A DNA stretch of 64,000 bases from Candidatus Pseudoruminococcus merdavium (GCA_904419745.1 CAJFSS010000001.1:1-64000); one strand, 5' to 3'; shown: positions 34,990-47,662, counted from the stretch's first letter. Notes: generated by a model from the letters alone, not told the origin. Translations and numbers: made by a program.

Positions 34990-35502
34990 ATGCATCTGCC
35001 GTTTGTTACGATGGACCTGTGGACAATCTTGTTCACGCTTGGGAATACGTTGATCCTTTACCTGATTGTAAAAAAATTGCTGTTTAAACCGGTGAAAAAA
35101 ATGATAGACGCCCGTGCTCGCGAAGTGGAAGAAACCTATCAGAGAGCACATAGGGCACGGACAGAAGCTGAATCGGCAAAGCAGGAGTATACCTCACAGA
35201 TTTCCAGTGCAAAAACGGAGGCGCAGGCATTGCTCAAAGACGCTTCTGCCAAGGCGCAGAGCCGTTCAGAGCAAATTTTAGAGGATGCAAAGCAGGAAGC
35301 TTCCCATCTCATGCGCCGTGCAAGGAAAGAATTGGAACGCGAAAAACAGCGGGCTATCCATGAGATGAAGGATGAAATTTCGGATATGGCTGTCCAGTTG
35401 GCAACCAAAATTGTACGGAGGGAAATTACGCCGGAGGATCAGGACCGATTGCTTGAGGAATTCCTGAAGGAAGAAGAGGAAACGCCATGGCCAAAACAAT
35501 AG
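34990..35502 (+). CDS. atpF: ATP synthase subunit b
   Basis: 170 aa: one N-terminal membrane helix (ILFTLGNTLILYLIV) and a long charged coiled-coil (TYQRAHRARTEAESAKQEYT and onward), the peripheral stalk. The last 16 nt overlap atpH. Confidence 0.93.
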   Translation: MHLPFVTMDLWTILFTLGNTLILYLIVKKLLFKPVKKMIDARAREVEETYQRAHRARTEAESAKQEYTSQISSAKTEAQALLKDASAKAQSRSEQILEDAKQEASHLMRRARKELEREKQRAIHEMKDEISDMAVQLATKIVRREITPEDQDRLLEEFLKEEEETPWPKQ

Positions 35503-36029
35503 AAAAGGTCTATGCGGGAGCGCTTTTGGAAGTAGCAGAAGAAAGCAACAACATGCGGAAGATTTTGGACGACCTCCTAATAGTAAAGGGGATCTTAGAT
35601 CAACTCCCAACACTGTTTCGCTTTTTTTGTATCCCCATTGTGGAAAAGCGGGAAAAGTTCGCCATATTGAACTCTCTGTTTCAAGGGATACTATCTCCAT
35701 ATACGTTCAATTTCCTGCAAGTTTTGATTGACGTGGGACGCTTTGAATCCTATTTTCCCATTTTGGAGGAGTTTCAGAAGATGTGTGACTTTGCCAGCGG
35801 GGTACAACGTGCAGTTGTGTGGACGGCATACCCGGTGGGAAAAGCACAACGCCTTCAATTACAGGAAAAAATGGAGCGAATGACGGGAAAGCAGGTATGT
35901 TTGGAATACCGGCTGGATTCAAATCTGGTTGGGGGAATTGTCATCGACGTCGGGGACAGACGCATGGATAATAGTATCAAATCCCGGCTGGAACAATTGC
36001 GAAGTACAGTATCCCGTTCATCATTTTAA
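35487..36029 (+). CDS. atpH: ATP synthase subunit delta
   Basis: 180-aa OSCP/delta subunit; [12 protein letters not shown] at the start and [20 protein letters not shown] near the end are the family ends. It links the b stalk to F1. Confidence 0.92.
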   Translation: MAKTIEKVYAGALLEVAEESNNMRKILDDLLIVKGILDQLPTLFRFFCIPIVEKREKFAILNSLFQGILSPYTFNFLQVLIDVGRFESYFPILEEFQKMCDFASGVQRAVVWTAYPVGKAQRLQLQEKMERMTGKQVCLEYRLDSNLVGGIVIDVGDRRMDNSIKSRLEQLRSTVSRSSF

Positions 36030-36048
36030 AGGAGAGGGGAGTATTTCC

Positions 36049-37563
36049 GTGCAAATTCGCCCGGACGAGATCAGCAGCATCATTAAAGAGAGAATCAAAA
36101 ATTTTGAGTTCAAAGTTACCATGACAGAAATTGGAAAGGTGACACAGATCGGAGACGGGATTGTCAGGATTTACGGGTTGGAAGACTGTGTGTCCAATGA
36201 ATTGCTCGAATTTGAAAACGGGGTATCGGCAATGGCCCTGAATTTGGAAGAAGACAGTGTCAGTGCGGTCATGCTGGGGCCGGATCAGGGAATTAAAGAA
36301 GGGGATATTGTACGCCGTACCGGGAATGTTGTACAGGTTCCGGTCGGGGATGCGCTTATTGGGCGCGTTGTCAATTCTCTGGGACAGCCAATTGATGGTA
36401 AAGGATCCATTCCGGTAAAACAATACCGGCCAATGGAATCGGAAGCGCCGGGAATTCTTGCAAGAAAAAGCGTCAACCGTCCCTTACAAACAGGGATAAA
36501 AGCGATCGATTCCATGATTCCCATTGGTAAAGGGCAGAGGGAACTGATTATTGGCGATCGCCAGACTGGAAAAACAGTCATTGCAGCGGATACAATTATC
36601 AATCAGCGCGGACAGGACGTCATCTGTATCTATGTTGCTATTGGGCAGAAAAATTCCACTGTGGCACAGCTTGTGGATACTCTTGAGAAACATGGGGCCA
36701 TGGATTATACCATTGTGGTGGCGTCGACAGCGTCGGAACTCGCCCCGTTGCAGTATCTTGCCCCTTATGCCGGCTGTACTATGGGGGAATACTTCATGTA
36801 CCAGGGGAAAGATGTTCTGATTATCTATGACGATTTATCCAAACATGCGGTGGCCTACCGTACGCTTTCCCTTTTGATACGCCGTCCGCCTGGGCGTGAG
36901 GCCTATCCGGGCGACGTCTTTTACCTGCATTCCCGCCTGTTGGAACGTGCGGCAAATCTCGACGAAAAACACGGAGGAGGTTCTTTGACGGCACTCCCCA
37001 TCATTGAAACACAGGCAGGGGACGTCTCTGCTTATATCCCGACCAATGTCATCTCCATCACGGACGGGCAGATTTTTCTGGAATCCGAACTGTTCCATGC
37101 GGGGGTACGCCCGGCAGTAAATCCCGGTATTTCGGTTTCCCGTGTCGGAGGCAATGCCCAGATTAAGGCGATGAAAAAAGTATCCGGTACCTTGAAACTG
37201 GCGTATTCCCAATATCGGGAACTACAGTCTTTTGCCCAGTTTGGGTCGGATCTGGACAAGGATACCAGGGAACGCCTGGCAATGGGGGAGCGGATTGTGG
37301 AAGTTCTCAAACAGGGAAGAACTTCTCCGATTGCTGTGGAACATCAAGTGCTCATTCTCTACGCGGTGATTCATGGATACCTGTCTGGAATTGATCTCCG
37401 AGATATCCACCGGTATGAGGCGGAACTCTATGAATTTATGGACTCAAACTATGCAGAAATCCCAGAAGAAATCCGCAGGACGGGAGATTTTACAGAGCAA
37501 ACCGAGAGGCAGCTGAATACGGCGTTACAGGAATTCACAGATCAATTCCTTTCCCTGCAATAA
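36049..37563 (+). CDS. atpA: ATP synthase subunit alpha
   Basis: 504 aa. Walker A GDRQTGKT, then [20 protein letters not shown] and the C-terminal helical domain. Start at GTG 36049 ([13 protein letters not shown]) behind AAAGGAGAGGGG; the frame stays open back to 35929 but that segment overlaps atpH. Non-catalytic nucleotide subunit of F1. Confidence 0.96.
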   Translation: MQIRPDEISSIIKERIKNFEFKVTMTEIGKVTQIGDGIVRIYGLEDCVSNELLEFENGVSAMALNLEEDSVSAVMLGPDQGIKEGDIVRRTGNVVQVPVGDALIGRVVNSLGQPIDGKGSIPVKQYRPMESEAPGILARKSVNRPLQTGIKAIDSMIPIGKGQRELIIGDRQTGKTVIAADTIINQRGQDVICIYVAIGQKNSTVAQLVDTLEKHGAMDYTIVVASTASELAPLQYLAPYAGCTMGEYFMYQGKDVLIIYDDLSKHAVAYRTLSLLIRRPPGREAYPGDVFYLHSRLLERAANLDEKHGGGSLTALPIIETQAGDVSAYIPTNVISITDGQIFLESELFHAGVRPAVNPGISVSRVGGNAQIKAMKKVSGTLKLAYSQYRELQSFAQFGSDLDKDTRERLAMGERIVEVLKQGRTSPIAVEHQVLILYAVIHGYLSGIDLRDIHRYEAELYEFMDSNYAEIPEEIRRTGDFTEQTERQLNTALQEFTDQFLSLQ

Positions 37564-37578
37564 GAAAGGCGGTGCGGT

Positions 37579-39856
<2,278 letters not shown>

Positions 39857-39857
39857 T

Positions 39858-40262
39858 ATGACAACCTTCTATTTGAAAATTGTTACGCCTGACCGCCTTA
39901 TTTTTGAAGGGGAAGTGGAACAGTTATCTGTACGGGCGGCTACGGGAGATATGGGAATTCTTCCAGGTCATGAAAGATATGTGGCGGCGCTGGGAATTGG
40001 CCCTTTTAGCATCCAGCAAAATGGGATAAAGCGCTATGCCGCAGTTGCCAACGGTTTTTTGAAAGTGGGGAAAACGGAGACAACCGTTTTGGCACTGAGC
40101 TGCGAATGGGCGGATGAAATTGACGTGGAACGTGCCAAAAATGCAAAAGAAAGGGCGGAAAACCGATTGAAGAATATGCAGTCCAAACGGGAAATGGATT
40201 TGGCAGAGTTAAAAATGAAAAAAGCAATCAACCGTCTTTCTGTATCTTCCATGAAAAAATAG
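39858..40262 (+). CDS. atpC: ATP synthase subunit epsilon
   Basis: 134 aa: beta-sandwich with GDMGILPGHERYVAALG and a C-terminal helix hairpin rich in Lys/Glu. It starts 1 nt after the atpD stop. The frame is open upstream into atpD but only the part from 39858 is real. Confidence 0.93.
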   Translation: MTTFYLKIVTPDRLIFEGEVEQLSVRAATGDMGILPGHERYVAALGIGPFSIQQNGIKRYAAVANGFLKVGKTETTVLALSCEWADEIDVERAKNAKERAENRLKNMQSKREMDLAELKMKKAINRLSVSSMKK

Positions 40263-40276
40263 AATACTTTCTTTTA

Positions 40277-40329
40277 TAACAAAAAGGCCCGCTCTGCTTT
40301 ATATGGAGAAGAGCGGGCCTTTTTGTTAT
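40277..40329. terminator. Bidirectional terminator between atpC and sigK
   Basis: 20-bp stem ATAACAAAAAGGCCCGCTCT and complement, with T-runs on both strands. It overlaps the sigK stop by a few bases. Confidence 0.93.
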
Positions 40330-41078
40330 AAAGTGTCTCGCTGGACAGTTTCCCGGATATCAAGAGAGGACCTTCCCCTGCCATGCTTATCTTCTTTTTC
40401 CATTTCTGTCCGAAGTTTTTCCAAGGCCTTTTTCTCAATCCGGCTGACATAGGAGCGGGAAATGGCAAGTTTTTTTGCCACTTCACGCTGGGTTAGAGGA
40501 TGTTGCGTCAAAAGTCCATAGCGCATTTCAATTATTTTTTTCTCTCTGGGGGTAAGGCAGCGACCAACCAGAATCCGGACTTTTTCAGATTGCAGCTTTA
40601 AATCCACATCTTCCATAATATTGGTTTCGTCTGCAATTAAATCGAGTAGAGTTAAATTATTTCCATCTTTGTCGGTGTCAATGGTATCAGAAATGTAGAC
40701 GTCGGACAGGGTTTTCTTTTGCGAACGGAAGTACATCAGGATCTCATTTTCAATGCATTTGGAAGCATATGTAGCGAAACGCGCGCCTTTTTCACAATCG
40801 AACGTGGAGACTGCTTTAATAAGCCCAATGGTTCCAATGGAAATTAAATCTTCCTGATCTTTGTAGTTGGAATAGTACTTTTTAATAATGTGGGCAACCA
40901 GTCTTAAATTGTGTTCTATCAGGATATCAGCAGCTTTGGTATCCCCGTGCTTGACACGCAGTAAATATGCCTGTTCTTCTTTGGCAGGCAGGGGTTTGGG
41001 AAAGGAACCGGATTGGGTAAGATGCAGTGCGTAGAACAAAAAATTCTGAAACAGATTGGAAAGCAGATCAAATACCAT
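40326..41078 (-). CDS. sigK: RNA polymerase sporulation sigma factor SigK
   Basis: 250 aa, uninterrupted (no skin element). Starts with a hydrophobic pro-region (DLLSNLFQNFLFYALHLT), then SFPKPLPAKEEQ, LIEHNLRLVAHIIKKYY, LISIGTIGLIKAVSTFD and the region 4 helix-turn-helix LTQREVAKKLAISRSYVSR. SigK drives late mother-cell genes for spore coat formation, so the organism is a spore former or recently was one. Start ATG 41078 has AGAGGTGG upstream. Confidence 0.92.
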   Translation of the reverse strand: MVFDLLSNLFQNFLFYALHLTQSGSFPKPLPAKEEQAYLLRVKHGDTKAADILIEHNLRLVAHIIKKYYSNYKDQEDLISIGTIGLIKAVSTFDCEKGARFATYASKCIENEILMYFRSQKKTLSDVYISDTIDTDKDGNNLTLLDLIADETNIMEDVDLKLQSEKVRILVGRCLTPREKKIIEMRYGLLTQHPLTQREVAKKLAISRSYVSRIEKKALEKLRTEMEKEDKHGRGRSSLDIRETVQRDTL

Positions 41079-41368
41079 AAAAAAACCACCTCTTTCCATC
41101 TTATTCTCCTATTTGAAAAAGCGTGCTTGTACCAGGATAATTTTACCATAAAAGAGTTATTGAACCATATGGAAAAAGCTTTTTTGTATAAAATAAACGA
41201 AAAAAGTATTTTTACAAAGAAATATTTCCGAAATGTTGCTTTTGTGACCGGCATGTGACCTATGGGTGATATGATGAATTCGTACCAATAAATGGGGACG
41301 TGTTCTGGTTCAACAGGTTTGCCCATCTGTCGCGGGGATCCGCAGATAAAATAAGGAGAGTGTATAGA

Positions 41369-44323
41369 ATGAAGAAAATGAAGAAAGCATGGTTCCGTGC
41401 TCTTTCTTTTATTTTAGCGGTCACCATGATTGCAACCGCTGCGCCGTCAATTTCCATTGCGGTGGATGCAAGCATGATGGGAGCAAACGGAGCACAGAGC
41501 CAGCCATCTGATCCCGGAAATGGGAATTTCTTTATCCCAGGAAGAGCAGACAAGCTCCTGACCAAAACGGCTACGCCGGTGGACGGACAGGATGGTTACT
41601 ATGACATCACGCTGGAAATGAAACCAGGTACCAGTGATTCTAGTACCACCTACAAAACGACCGATATTGTCCTGGTGATTGACCGATCTGGCAGTATGGG
41701 TTCATATCCTGGATGGCCTAATAACCCGGATGACTTTTATGACATTATGGGAACGGTAAAAACTCAGGCGAAAAACCTGGTACAGAATGTCCTGGGCCAA
41801 GAGGGCACTGGCGATTATGTCCGGTTTGCTGTGGTAGGTTTTTCTACTGGTGCGGACAGTTATGTCAATACTCGAGACGGGTTTAGTGGAAATACCAGAA
41901 CAGTAACATATGCCATTGATAAATTGTATGCAAATGGAGGAACAAATACAGAATCCGGATTTCAGAAGGCTTATGATCTCTTGCAGAGTTCTAAAGCAGA
42001 GCAGAAATTCGTTGTTTTCCTTTCTGACGGCCTTCCAACGTTCCGTGAAAGCGCTGTGGGCGGCGGAGACTGGAATTCTGGATATGATTGTTATGGCGAT
42101 GGCAATAACGATGCTGGAGGCAGAAATAAAAACTGCGCAATTGAATGGGCGAATTTGATAAAAACCCCATCTGATCAGACATATACCGGTAAAGTGAATT
42201 ATAATCGTAAGTCTTATACCATCTTTTCTGATAAACAAGGTACGGGGGCTAAAATCTTTTCCATTGGTTATGAAGAAGATACCTCGGACTATGCATCTCC
42301 GGCGGATCAATATGGTCCTTATTACTATGAAGTGGAACGGAATGGAAACCTGAACGCTGTGTTTGAAAACATCACAAAGCGTATTAAGGATGCCACCACT
42401 TCCCACTATACAGCAGAGGATGTTGTCCTTACAGATAATGTCAGCCAGTACTTCGATATCACTTCCCAGCAAGGCGAAATTAAGGTACTGAAAGACGGAC
42501 AGGAAATCACACCGAAAAGCATTTCCATTAACGGAAATCAGGTTCGCGTGGATTTTGGCGACATAAAGACGGATTTTGAGAACCATACCTATCAAGTAGT
42601 CTTCCGCGTAAAACTTAAGGGAGATGTTTGCATTGAGGCGGGGGACTATTCCTTGCCAACTAATGATGAGGCAACTGTCACCTATACACAGGATGAGAAA
42701 GACAAATACCAGGTCTTTGAAATCCCTTATATCAATATTCACTTGGAAGAAGGAGTTTTTGGCACATCCAAGGATGCTCAATTGATAAATTGGGATAACA
42801 GAACCTATGAAATTACTTTGAACGCCTGGTCTAATAAAAAGGCTAACGGCGGTACCATTGAAAAAGTCACCTATCAGGAAAATGGGTCGGTTACCCCAAG
42901 CTCAAAAACAGTAGGTTCCTATCTCGTTTATAAAGGAGCTGGAAATAACGATCCGATTAGCAACCGTGATGAAGACTATGAGACAGTGAGTGTGAAACCC
43001 GTTGAACGGGTCGTCGGGGTTGAATGGTATTACTATGATTACAGAGGTTGGGAGTCATATGAAGTACCATACACAGGAGACTTATACCAATGGGTTTCAA
43101 GTGGATTCCTGGGCCATTGGGAAAATGTGGGAACAACGGCAACTGTGAAAAACCCAAGCGGTGAATATTACAGCTCCGATAGTTTCTTCTCCAAGCGTAT
43201 CTATTATCGGGAAAAGACCGAAACAGAGTACGTTTGGGCAGACAGAGAAGGCCATGAGAATGCAAGCGCTCCTAGAATGACTTATACACGAAAGGTGGAG
43301 AATATCCCTGTAGAAGGAGACATTCTTCCTATTGAAAATGTGACTGTTACCGATGTGGTGGAAGATGAGTTCACTATCACTGATGTCGGTTATTATGATG
43401 GGGCGGGCACATGGCATTCTGAAAAAGGTAGCTCAGCAGTTTCTATTGATGGGAACAAAGTTACTTGGACAAACCAAACTTTATCCGGCAACCGGGATAA
43501 TTCCTGGAAGCGCGTTATCAAAGTACAAGCAAAGGAAACTTACATTGGTGGAAACAATGTTCCGACAAACGTGGAGGAACAATCTGGCATTCAGATAGGA
43601 AACAGCGAACTCTTTGAATTTGATCCTCAGCCGTTTGTCAACGTGAAAGTGGATTTGGAAGTAGGAAACGCTGAGAACACGATATTCCTTGGCGCAAGTG
43701 TTCCTTATTCGGAGACTGAAAAGGCACAGATGAAAGAAGACGCTCAGGAAGGCGTAACCTATACTTGGGATACGACGAGTGGAGAAAACCCGGGCGGTCT
43801 CATTCCAGAGACAACTGGAGAGTATCAATACCATTTGACTGCAAGCTATGAAGCGGGAAGCCCAACAAAGGATTCCAATGCAAACAGTACCATTGATGGC
43901 GTCGTTTATGTCAACGGGGTTCAGGGGAATGGATATAAAGTAGAGGAAACTGGAACCTACACAGTCCATGTGATTGCAGGACAGTTGACAGTGACAAAAG
44001 TGGTAGAAGATACCGAGAATATGGATCCGGATCAGACCTTCCTCTTCCATGTGAAAAATGAAACAACGGGTAAAACCTTTGATGTGGTTTTGAAGGCCAA
44101 TGAAAGTAAGACCATTACCGGTCTCGCTGGCGGTAACTACACCGTTAAAGAGGACGAGAGTTGGTCCTGGAGATATGAGGCGCAAGAAACTACCTGGGAG
44201 TCAGGAAATATCATCAGCCGGGAAACTCCAGACATCAGCGCATCCGTCACCAACACAAAGGATAACAACCATTGGTTCGGCGATTATGACAGCGTTACCA
44301 ACTACTTTGAAAATCAACAGTAA
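41369..44323 (+). CDS. Large secreted vWA-domain adhesin, SipW/TasA locus
   Basis: 984 aa. Signal peptide (about 1-35), linker, then a von Willebrand A domain from about residue 80 with all MIDAS parts (VIDRSGSMG, GGTNTESGF, FLSDGLPTF) and an inserted loop with two Cys (DCYGDGNND, NKNCAIEW). After about residue 330 come Ig-like and Tyr-rich segments, and near the C terminus a Cna-B/SpaA-like domain (QLTVTKVV to GLAGGNYTVKEDE) that can form an isopeptide bond. There is no LPXTG-type anchor. It heads an operon with SipW and TasA-like genes and may be a fibre-tip or fibre-associated adhesin. Start ATG 41369 behind AAGGAGAG. Confidence 0.85.
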   Translation: MKKMKKAWFRALSFILAVTMIATAAPSISIAVDASMMGANGAQSQPSDPGNGNFFIPGRADKLLTKTATPVDGQDGYYDITLEMKPGTSDSSTTYKTTDIVLVIDRSGSMGSYPGWPNNPDDFYDIMGTVKTQAKNLVQNVLGQEGTGDYVRFAVVGFSTGADSYVNTRDGFSGNTRTVTYAIDKLYANGGTNTESGFQKAYDLLQSSKAEQKFVVFLSDGLPTFRESAVGGGDWNSGYDCYGDGNNDAGGRNKNCAIEWANLIKTPSDQTYTGKVNYNRKSYTIFSDKQGTGAKIFSIGYEEDTSDYASPADQYGPYYYEVERNGNLNAVFENITKRIKDATTSHYTAEDVVLTDNVSQYFDITSQQGEIKVLKDGQEITPKSISINGNQVRVDFGDIKTDFENHTYQVVFRVKLKGDVCIEAGDYSLPTNDEATVTYTQDEKDKYQVFEIPYINIHLEEGVFGTSKDAQLINWDNRTYEITLNAWSNKKANGGTIEKVTYQENGSVTPSSKTVGSYLVYKGAGNNDPISNRDEDYETVSVKPVERVVGVEWYYYDYRGWESYEVPYTGDLYQWVSSGFLGHWENVGTTATVKNPSGEYYSSDSFFSKRIYYREKTETEYVWADREGHENASAPRMTYTRKVENIPVEGDILPIENVTVTDVVEDEFTITDVGYYDGAGTWHSEKGSSAVSIDGNKVTWTNQTLSGNRDNSWKRVIKVQAKETYIGGNNVPTNVEEQSGIQIGNSELFEFDPQPFVNVKVDLEVGNAENTIFLGASVPYSETEKAQMKEDAQEGVTYTWDTTSGENPGGLIPETTGEYQYHLTASYEAGSPTKDSNANSTIDGVVYVNGVQGNGYKVEETGTYTVHVIAGQLTVTKVVEDTENMDPDQTFLFHVKNETTGKTFDVVLKANESKTITGLAGGNYTVKEDESWSWRYEAQETTWESGNIISRETPDISASVTNTKDNNHWFGDYDSVTNYFENQQ

Positions 44324-44339
44324 GGGGAGGAAATAACAC

Positions 44340-45014
44340 ATGAAACAGACAAACAAAAAACGGCTGGTTCTGATTTCCTCCGTTGTTGCAATGACGGTCA
44401 TGCTGGCGGTTGGAACCACGCTTGCTTTTCTACACACAAATTCGCAGAATATGACAAATGCTTTCACTCCGGGTGTTGTCTCCATTGATACGGAGGAAAA
44501 CAGCAGTACACCGGATAGTTCCAATGACATCCCTTATGATGAAAATGGGGCAAAGAAAGAGGTAAAAATCCAGAATAACGGGACTGTGGACGCCTATGTT
44601 CGTGTGAAACTGGTTCCAAGTTGGAAATATGAACAGACTGGCAGTCATGTTACAGCGGACATTGGAAGCTTCCAGCTGGATGGTCCAGTTTTAAAAGGTA
44701 ACACCCTTGTCTATGGCGAGGGGGAAGTCACTCTGGTTTTGGCAGAAAATTGGCAAGAAAACTGGATTTATGTAGATGGCACTTTCTATCATAAGTCCCC
44801 AGTAAAGGCTGGAGAGACTTCTGCCCTTCTGCTCAAAGAGGTCAAGGTGAAAGACATGGCCGATTTTGAGGATTTGCAAGTGGATGTCCTTTCTGAAGCA
44901 ATCCAGACCACGGATGGAGAGGGCCAGCGGGCACTCATAGAAGCGTGGGGAGATACTTTGACATTTACTTTTGCTGCTGATGGAAAAACCATTGTCAGCA
45001 TTCAGCAAAAATAA
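44340..45014 (+). CDS. TasA/CalY-like fibre protein 1
   Basis: 224 aa. N terminus is a SipW-type signal: basic start, helix LISSVVAMTVMLAVGTTLAFL and NMTNAFTPG right after the expected cut, as in CalY/TasA (cut after a T-x-A motif). The mature part has a beta-sandwich pattern (VKIQNNGTVDAYVRVKLV) typical of the family. In Bacillus these polymerise into biofilm fibres. It lies 16 nt after the vWA gene and just ahead of the dedicated peptidase. Most different of the set. Confidence 0.8.
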   Translation: MKQTNKKRLVLISSVVAMTVMLAVGTTLAFLHTNSQNMTNAFTPGVVSIDTEENSSTPDSSNDIPYDENGAKKEVKIQNNGTVDAYVRVKLVPSWKYEQTGSHVTADIGSFQLDGPVLKGNTLVYGEGEVTLVLAENWQENWIYVDGTFYHKSPVKAGETSALLLKEVKVKDMADFEDLQVDVLSEAIQTTDGEGQRALIEAWGDTLTFTFAADGKTIVSIQQK

Positions 45015-45035
45015 TCAGAACCCTTGGAGGAAACC

Positions 45036-45560
45036 GTGGTTAAAAAAATCTGCAACCTACTTTCTACGGTGCTTCTGATTATTATGGTCGCCATTGCGGG
45101 GGCATTGCTGTTGCCTTATGTATTTGGTTACCAGCCGCTTGCCGTGCTCAGTGGCAGTATGGAACCGGATTATCATGTGGGAAGCGTGATTTATGTCAAA
45201 GAGGCATCGCCGGAAGATTTAAAAATCGGCGATGCCATCACCTTCCGGCTTTCGGATAATACCTACGCCACCCACTATCTGATTTCCATTGATATGGAAA
45301 AACGGGAATTTGTCACACAGGGTAAGGCAAATGCAAACGACGATGGTGCAAGAAGTTTTGACACTTTAGTCGGCAGAGCATCTAAATTTAGTATCCCCTA
45401 TTTGGGATATATTTCCCTGAATATGAAAACCCCATTGGGAATCCTTTCAGCGGTGGGAGTGATTGTGGTAATCCTATTGTTGAATTTTATTCCCGACCTT
45501 TTTACAAAGGACGAGGAAGAAGTTGTACCCCAAGGGCCGGATGACCCTGAGAATAAATAA
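45036..45560 (+). CDS. sipW: SipW-like (ER-type) signal peptidase I
   Basis: 174 aa. N-terminal helix (LLSTVLLIIMVAIAGALLLP), LSGSMEPDYHVGSVIYV with the nucleophile Ser, and ATHYLISID with His where bacterial-type peptidases have Lys: the mark of the eukaryote/archaea-like SipW class. A second C-terminal helix (ILSAVGVIVVILLLNFI) and an acidic tail follow. SipW removes the special signal peptides of TasA/CalY proteins. GTG 45036 with TTGGAGG 5 nt upstream is the start; the frame is open to a TTG at 45024. Confidence 0.92.
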   Translation: MVKKICNLLSTVLLIIMVAIAGALLLPYVFGYQPLAVLSGSMEPDYHVGSVIYVKEASPEDLKIGDAITFRLSDNTYATHYLISIDMEKREFVTQGKANANDDGARSFDTLVGRASKFSIPYLGYISLNMKTPLGILSAVGVIVVILLLNFIPDLFTKDEEEVVPQGPDDPENK

Positions 45561-45589
45561 CATTATTCATTGTTATGGAGGAAAACAGT

Positions 45590-46237
45590 ATGAAGAACAA
45601 GAAAAAACTGATTACAACCATTGCATCCCTCGCACTGGTTGGAGCTATTTCTATTGGTGCAACCCTTGCTTATTTGAATGCACAGAGCCAGCAGATGACA
45701 AACACCTTTACCCCGAAAGATGGAGGTAAAAATATTTCCATTGAACTGCGCGAACCGAATTGGGATGGTTATAACTTTGGTGAAGGCAAAAATCCGGATG
45801 GTTCAACCGTAAATCCGGGTTATGAGGGAGATGCAGAGGCCCTTGGTCTGAACGAAGCGAAAGAATTCTCCCCTGGTGATGTGATTGCAAAAGACCCGAC
45901 AGTGAAGAACACCTGTGGCCAGGATGTTTGGGTAGCTGTTACTGTTGATAAAACCGGTCTTCCTTCTTATGCATCCCTGAACTGGGACAAAACAAAGTGG
46001 GATATTGTAGGGGAGAGTGGAAATACAGTCATTGCTTACTACAGAACCAAAGTCACAACAAATGGAACAACAAGTCCTGTTTTCTCACAGGTCACCATCA
46101 GCGATACAGCAACAGAAGTCGCTGGATTTGACATTGATGTGAAAGCTTATGCAATTCAGGGAGAAAACATTGATACTCTGGATGCTGCAAAAGCTGCATT
46201 CCATACTGAGTTTGATTCTATTTTTCCAGAAGCTTAG
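45590..46237 (+). CDS. TasA/CalY-like fibre protein 2
   Basis: 215 aa. SipW-type signal MKNKKKLITTIASLALVGAI then GATLAYLNAQ, MTNTFTPKDGG. It has a sandwich fold core (VKNTCGQDVWVAVTVD). The first 45 residues are almost identical to those of the next gene at protein level, so the pair is a duplication. Start ATG 45590 behind TGGAGGAAA; the ATG at 45575 is inside the ribosome site region. Confidence 0.85.
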   Translation: MKNKKKLITTIASLALVGAISIGATLAYLNAQSQQMTNTFTPKDGGKNISIELREPNWDGYNFGEGKNPDGSTVNPGYEGDAEALGLNEAKEFSPGDVIAKDPTVKNTCGQDVWVAVTVDKTGLPSYASLNWDKTKWDIVGESGNTVIAYYRTKVTTNGTTSPVFSQVTISDTATEVAGFDIDVKAYAIQGENIDTLDAAKAAFHTEFDSIFPEA

Positions 46238-46304
46238 TGGGTCGAAAAGAGATCTCATTTTTGAAACTGTGAATAGAAGATAACATATTTTGGAGGCATT
46301 ACTT

Positions 46305-46958
46305 ATGAAAAATAAAAAGAAACTCATTACGACTATTGCATCCCTTGCATTGGTTGGAGCCATTTCCATTGGTGCAACCCTCGCTTATTTAAGCGCACAG
46401 ACAGACGTGATGACGAACACCTTCACCTCTGTGGGAAGCAATCTCTCCATTCAGCTCCGCGAGCCTGCATGGGATGGTTATCAGTTTGATGAGCTTAACA
46501 ACGGAAAACAGCCGGATGGCCAGAGTGCAAAACCGGGTGCAGAAGCTGATAAGCTTGGTATTACCGAAGCTGCAAATTTTGCACCGGGAAGCACCGCAGC
46601 AAAGAACCCAATGGTCAAAAATGATTCTGATCAAGATGTCTGGGTTGCAGTTGTTGTCAATACCAGCGAATTGCCGGACTATGTAGAAGTTGCTTGGGAA
46701 AATGGAACAAACTGGAAAATTGTTCATAATCCGAACGGAACAACCTTCGCTTATTACAAGAGCACTTTGGCTCCAAAGGCAAGCACCGAGGCAGTCTTTA
46801 CTGAGGTTAGCATCCCTGCGACAGTAAAAGAGGTTGATGAGACTGCTAATTATGATGTTACAGTAAAAGCCTATGCAATCCAGGCTGCAAATGTTGATGA
46901 TGTCAACGCTGCAATTGGCGGTTTTGCTCAGGAGTTCCCAGAAGTCTTTAGCAAATAA
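46305..46958 (+). CDS. TasA/CalY-like fibre protein 3
   Basis: 217 aa, paralogue of protein 2: same signal (GAISIGATLAYLSAQ), MTNTFTSVG, RELPAWDGYQF-like stretch (QLREPAWDGYQFDELNNG), then VKNDSDQDVWVAVVVN. The mature part has drifted more than the signal. Ribosome site TTTGGAGG. Confidence 0.85.
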   Translation: MKNKKKLITTIASLALVGAISIGATLAYLSAQTDVMTNTFTSVGSNLSIQLREPAWDGYQFDELNNGKQPDGQSAKPGAEADKLGITEAANFAPGSTAAKNPMVKNDSDQDVWVAVVVNTSELPDYVEVAWENGTNWKIVHNPNGTTFAYYKSTLAPKASTEAVFTEVSIPATVKEVDETANYDVTVKAYAIQAANVDDVNAAIGGFAQEFPEVFSK

Positions 46959-46976
46959 CTTGGATTATTAGAGAGC

Positions 46977-47009
46977 CTTGCCTTTCCGGTGATTCCGGAA
47001 AGGCAAGGG
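46977..47009 (+). repeat. Stable hairpin between TasA-like genes, no T-run
   Basis: CCTTGCCTTTCCGG pairs with CCGGAAAGGCAAGG, 14 bp, 5-nt loop, followed by GGAATTTCC rather than T. It probably stabilises the upstream message or trims downstream expression, which would set subunit ratios. Confidence 0.6.
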
Positions 47010-47032
47010 GAATTTCCTAGGGAGGGTCAACC

Positions 47033-47662
47033 ATGAGCAGAAAGAAAATAACGGTGGCTGTGTCCTCTGTCTTGTTGGCGGCACTCATCTGCGTAGGAGC
47101 AACTCTTGCGTGGTTATCCAGTGAAGCCAGAACCACAAATGTAGTGACGATTGGGGATGTCAGTATTGAACTGGCAGAACCACAATTTGATGAACTCACG
47201 GATGGCACCAAACATATTTCCGATGTAGTGCCAGGACAGACAGTGACAAAAGATCCAACAGTAACCAATACCGGTTCTCATCCTGTTTATGTCCGCGCAA
47301 CTGTGACAATTGGCGGCACTTATTTTGATGGCATGACGGATGAAGAAAAGACACAGTATCAGGCTGAATTAGAAAATGGGCTTCATGTAATGGATGGATG
47401 GGTTAAGAGCCCAGTTGATAATAAATACTATTATCAAAATATCCTTGCAGCAGATGGAGAAGAAGGTTCTTCTTCCATGATTTTTGATAAGGTCACAATT
47501 CCAAGTACTTGGGGCAATGAACTTGTCGGAAAAGACATTATCATTGATATTCAGGCAGAAGCAATCCAGTCCGAGTATTTCACACCAGTATATGGTGAAG
47601 ATCAGACAACGATTGTATCTTTTGGTAATATCGATATGCAGACAGGAGTTCCTGTCGAATAA
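47033..47662 (+). CDS. TasA/CalY-like fibre protein 4
   Basis: 209 aa. Signal SRKKITVAVSSVLLAALICV, GATLAWLSSEARTTNVV, then VTKDPTVTNTGSHPVYVRAT and GNELVGKDIIIDIQAEAIQ, all like TasA-family fibre proteins. It differs from proteins 2 and 3, giving the locus at least three subtypes. Ribosome site AGGGAGG. Confidence 0.83.
   Translation: MSRKKITVAVSSVLLAALICVGATLAWLSSEARTTNVVTIGDVSIELAEPQFDELTDGTKHISDVVPGQTVTKDPTVTNTGSHPVYVRATVTIGGTYFDGMTDEEKTQYQAELENGLHVMDGWVKSPVDNKYYYQNILAADGEEGSSSMIFDKVTIPSTWGNELVGKDIIIDIQAEAIQSEYFTPVYGEDQTTIVSFGNIDMQTGVPVE

Noticed and set aside
41079-41368. Riboswitch (c-di-GMP, c-di-AMP or T-box) before the vWA gene
   Set aside because: A small hairpin is present near 41325-41347, but none of the conserved cores of these classes was found; no clear promoter either.
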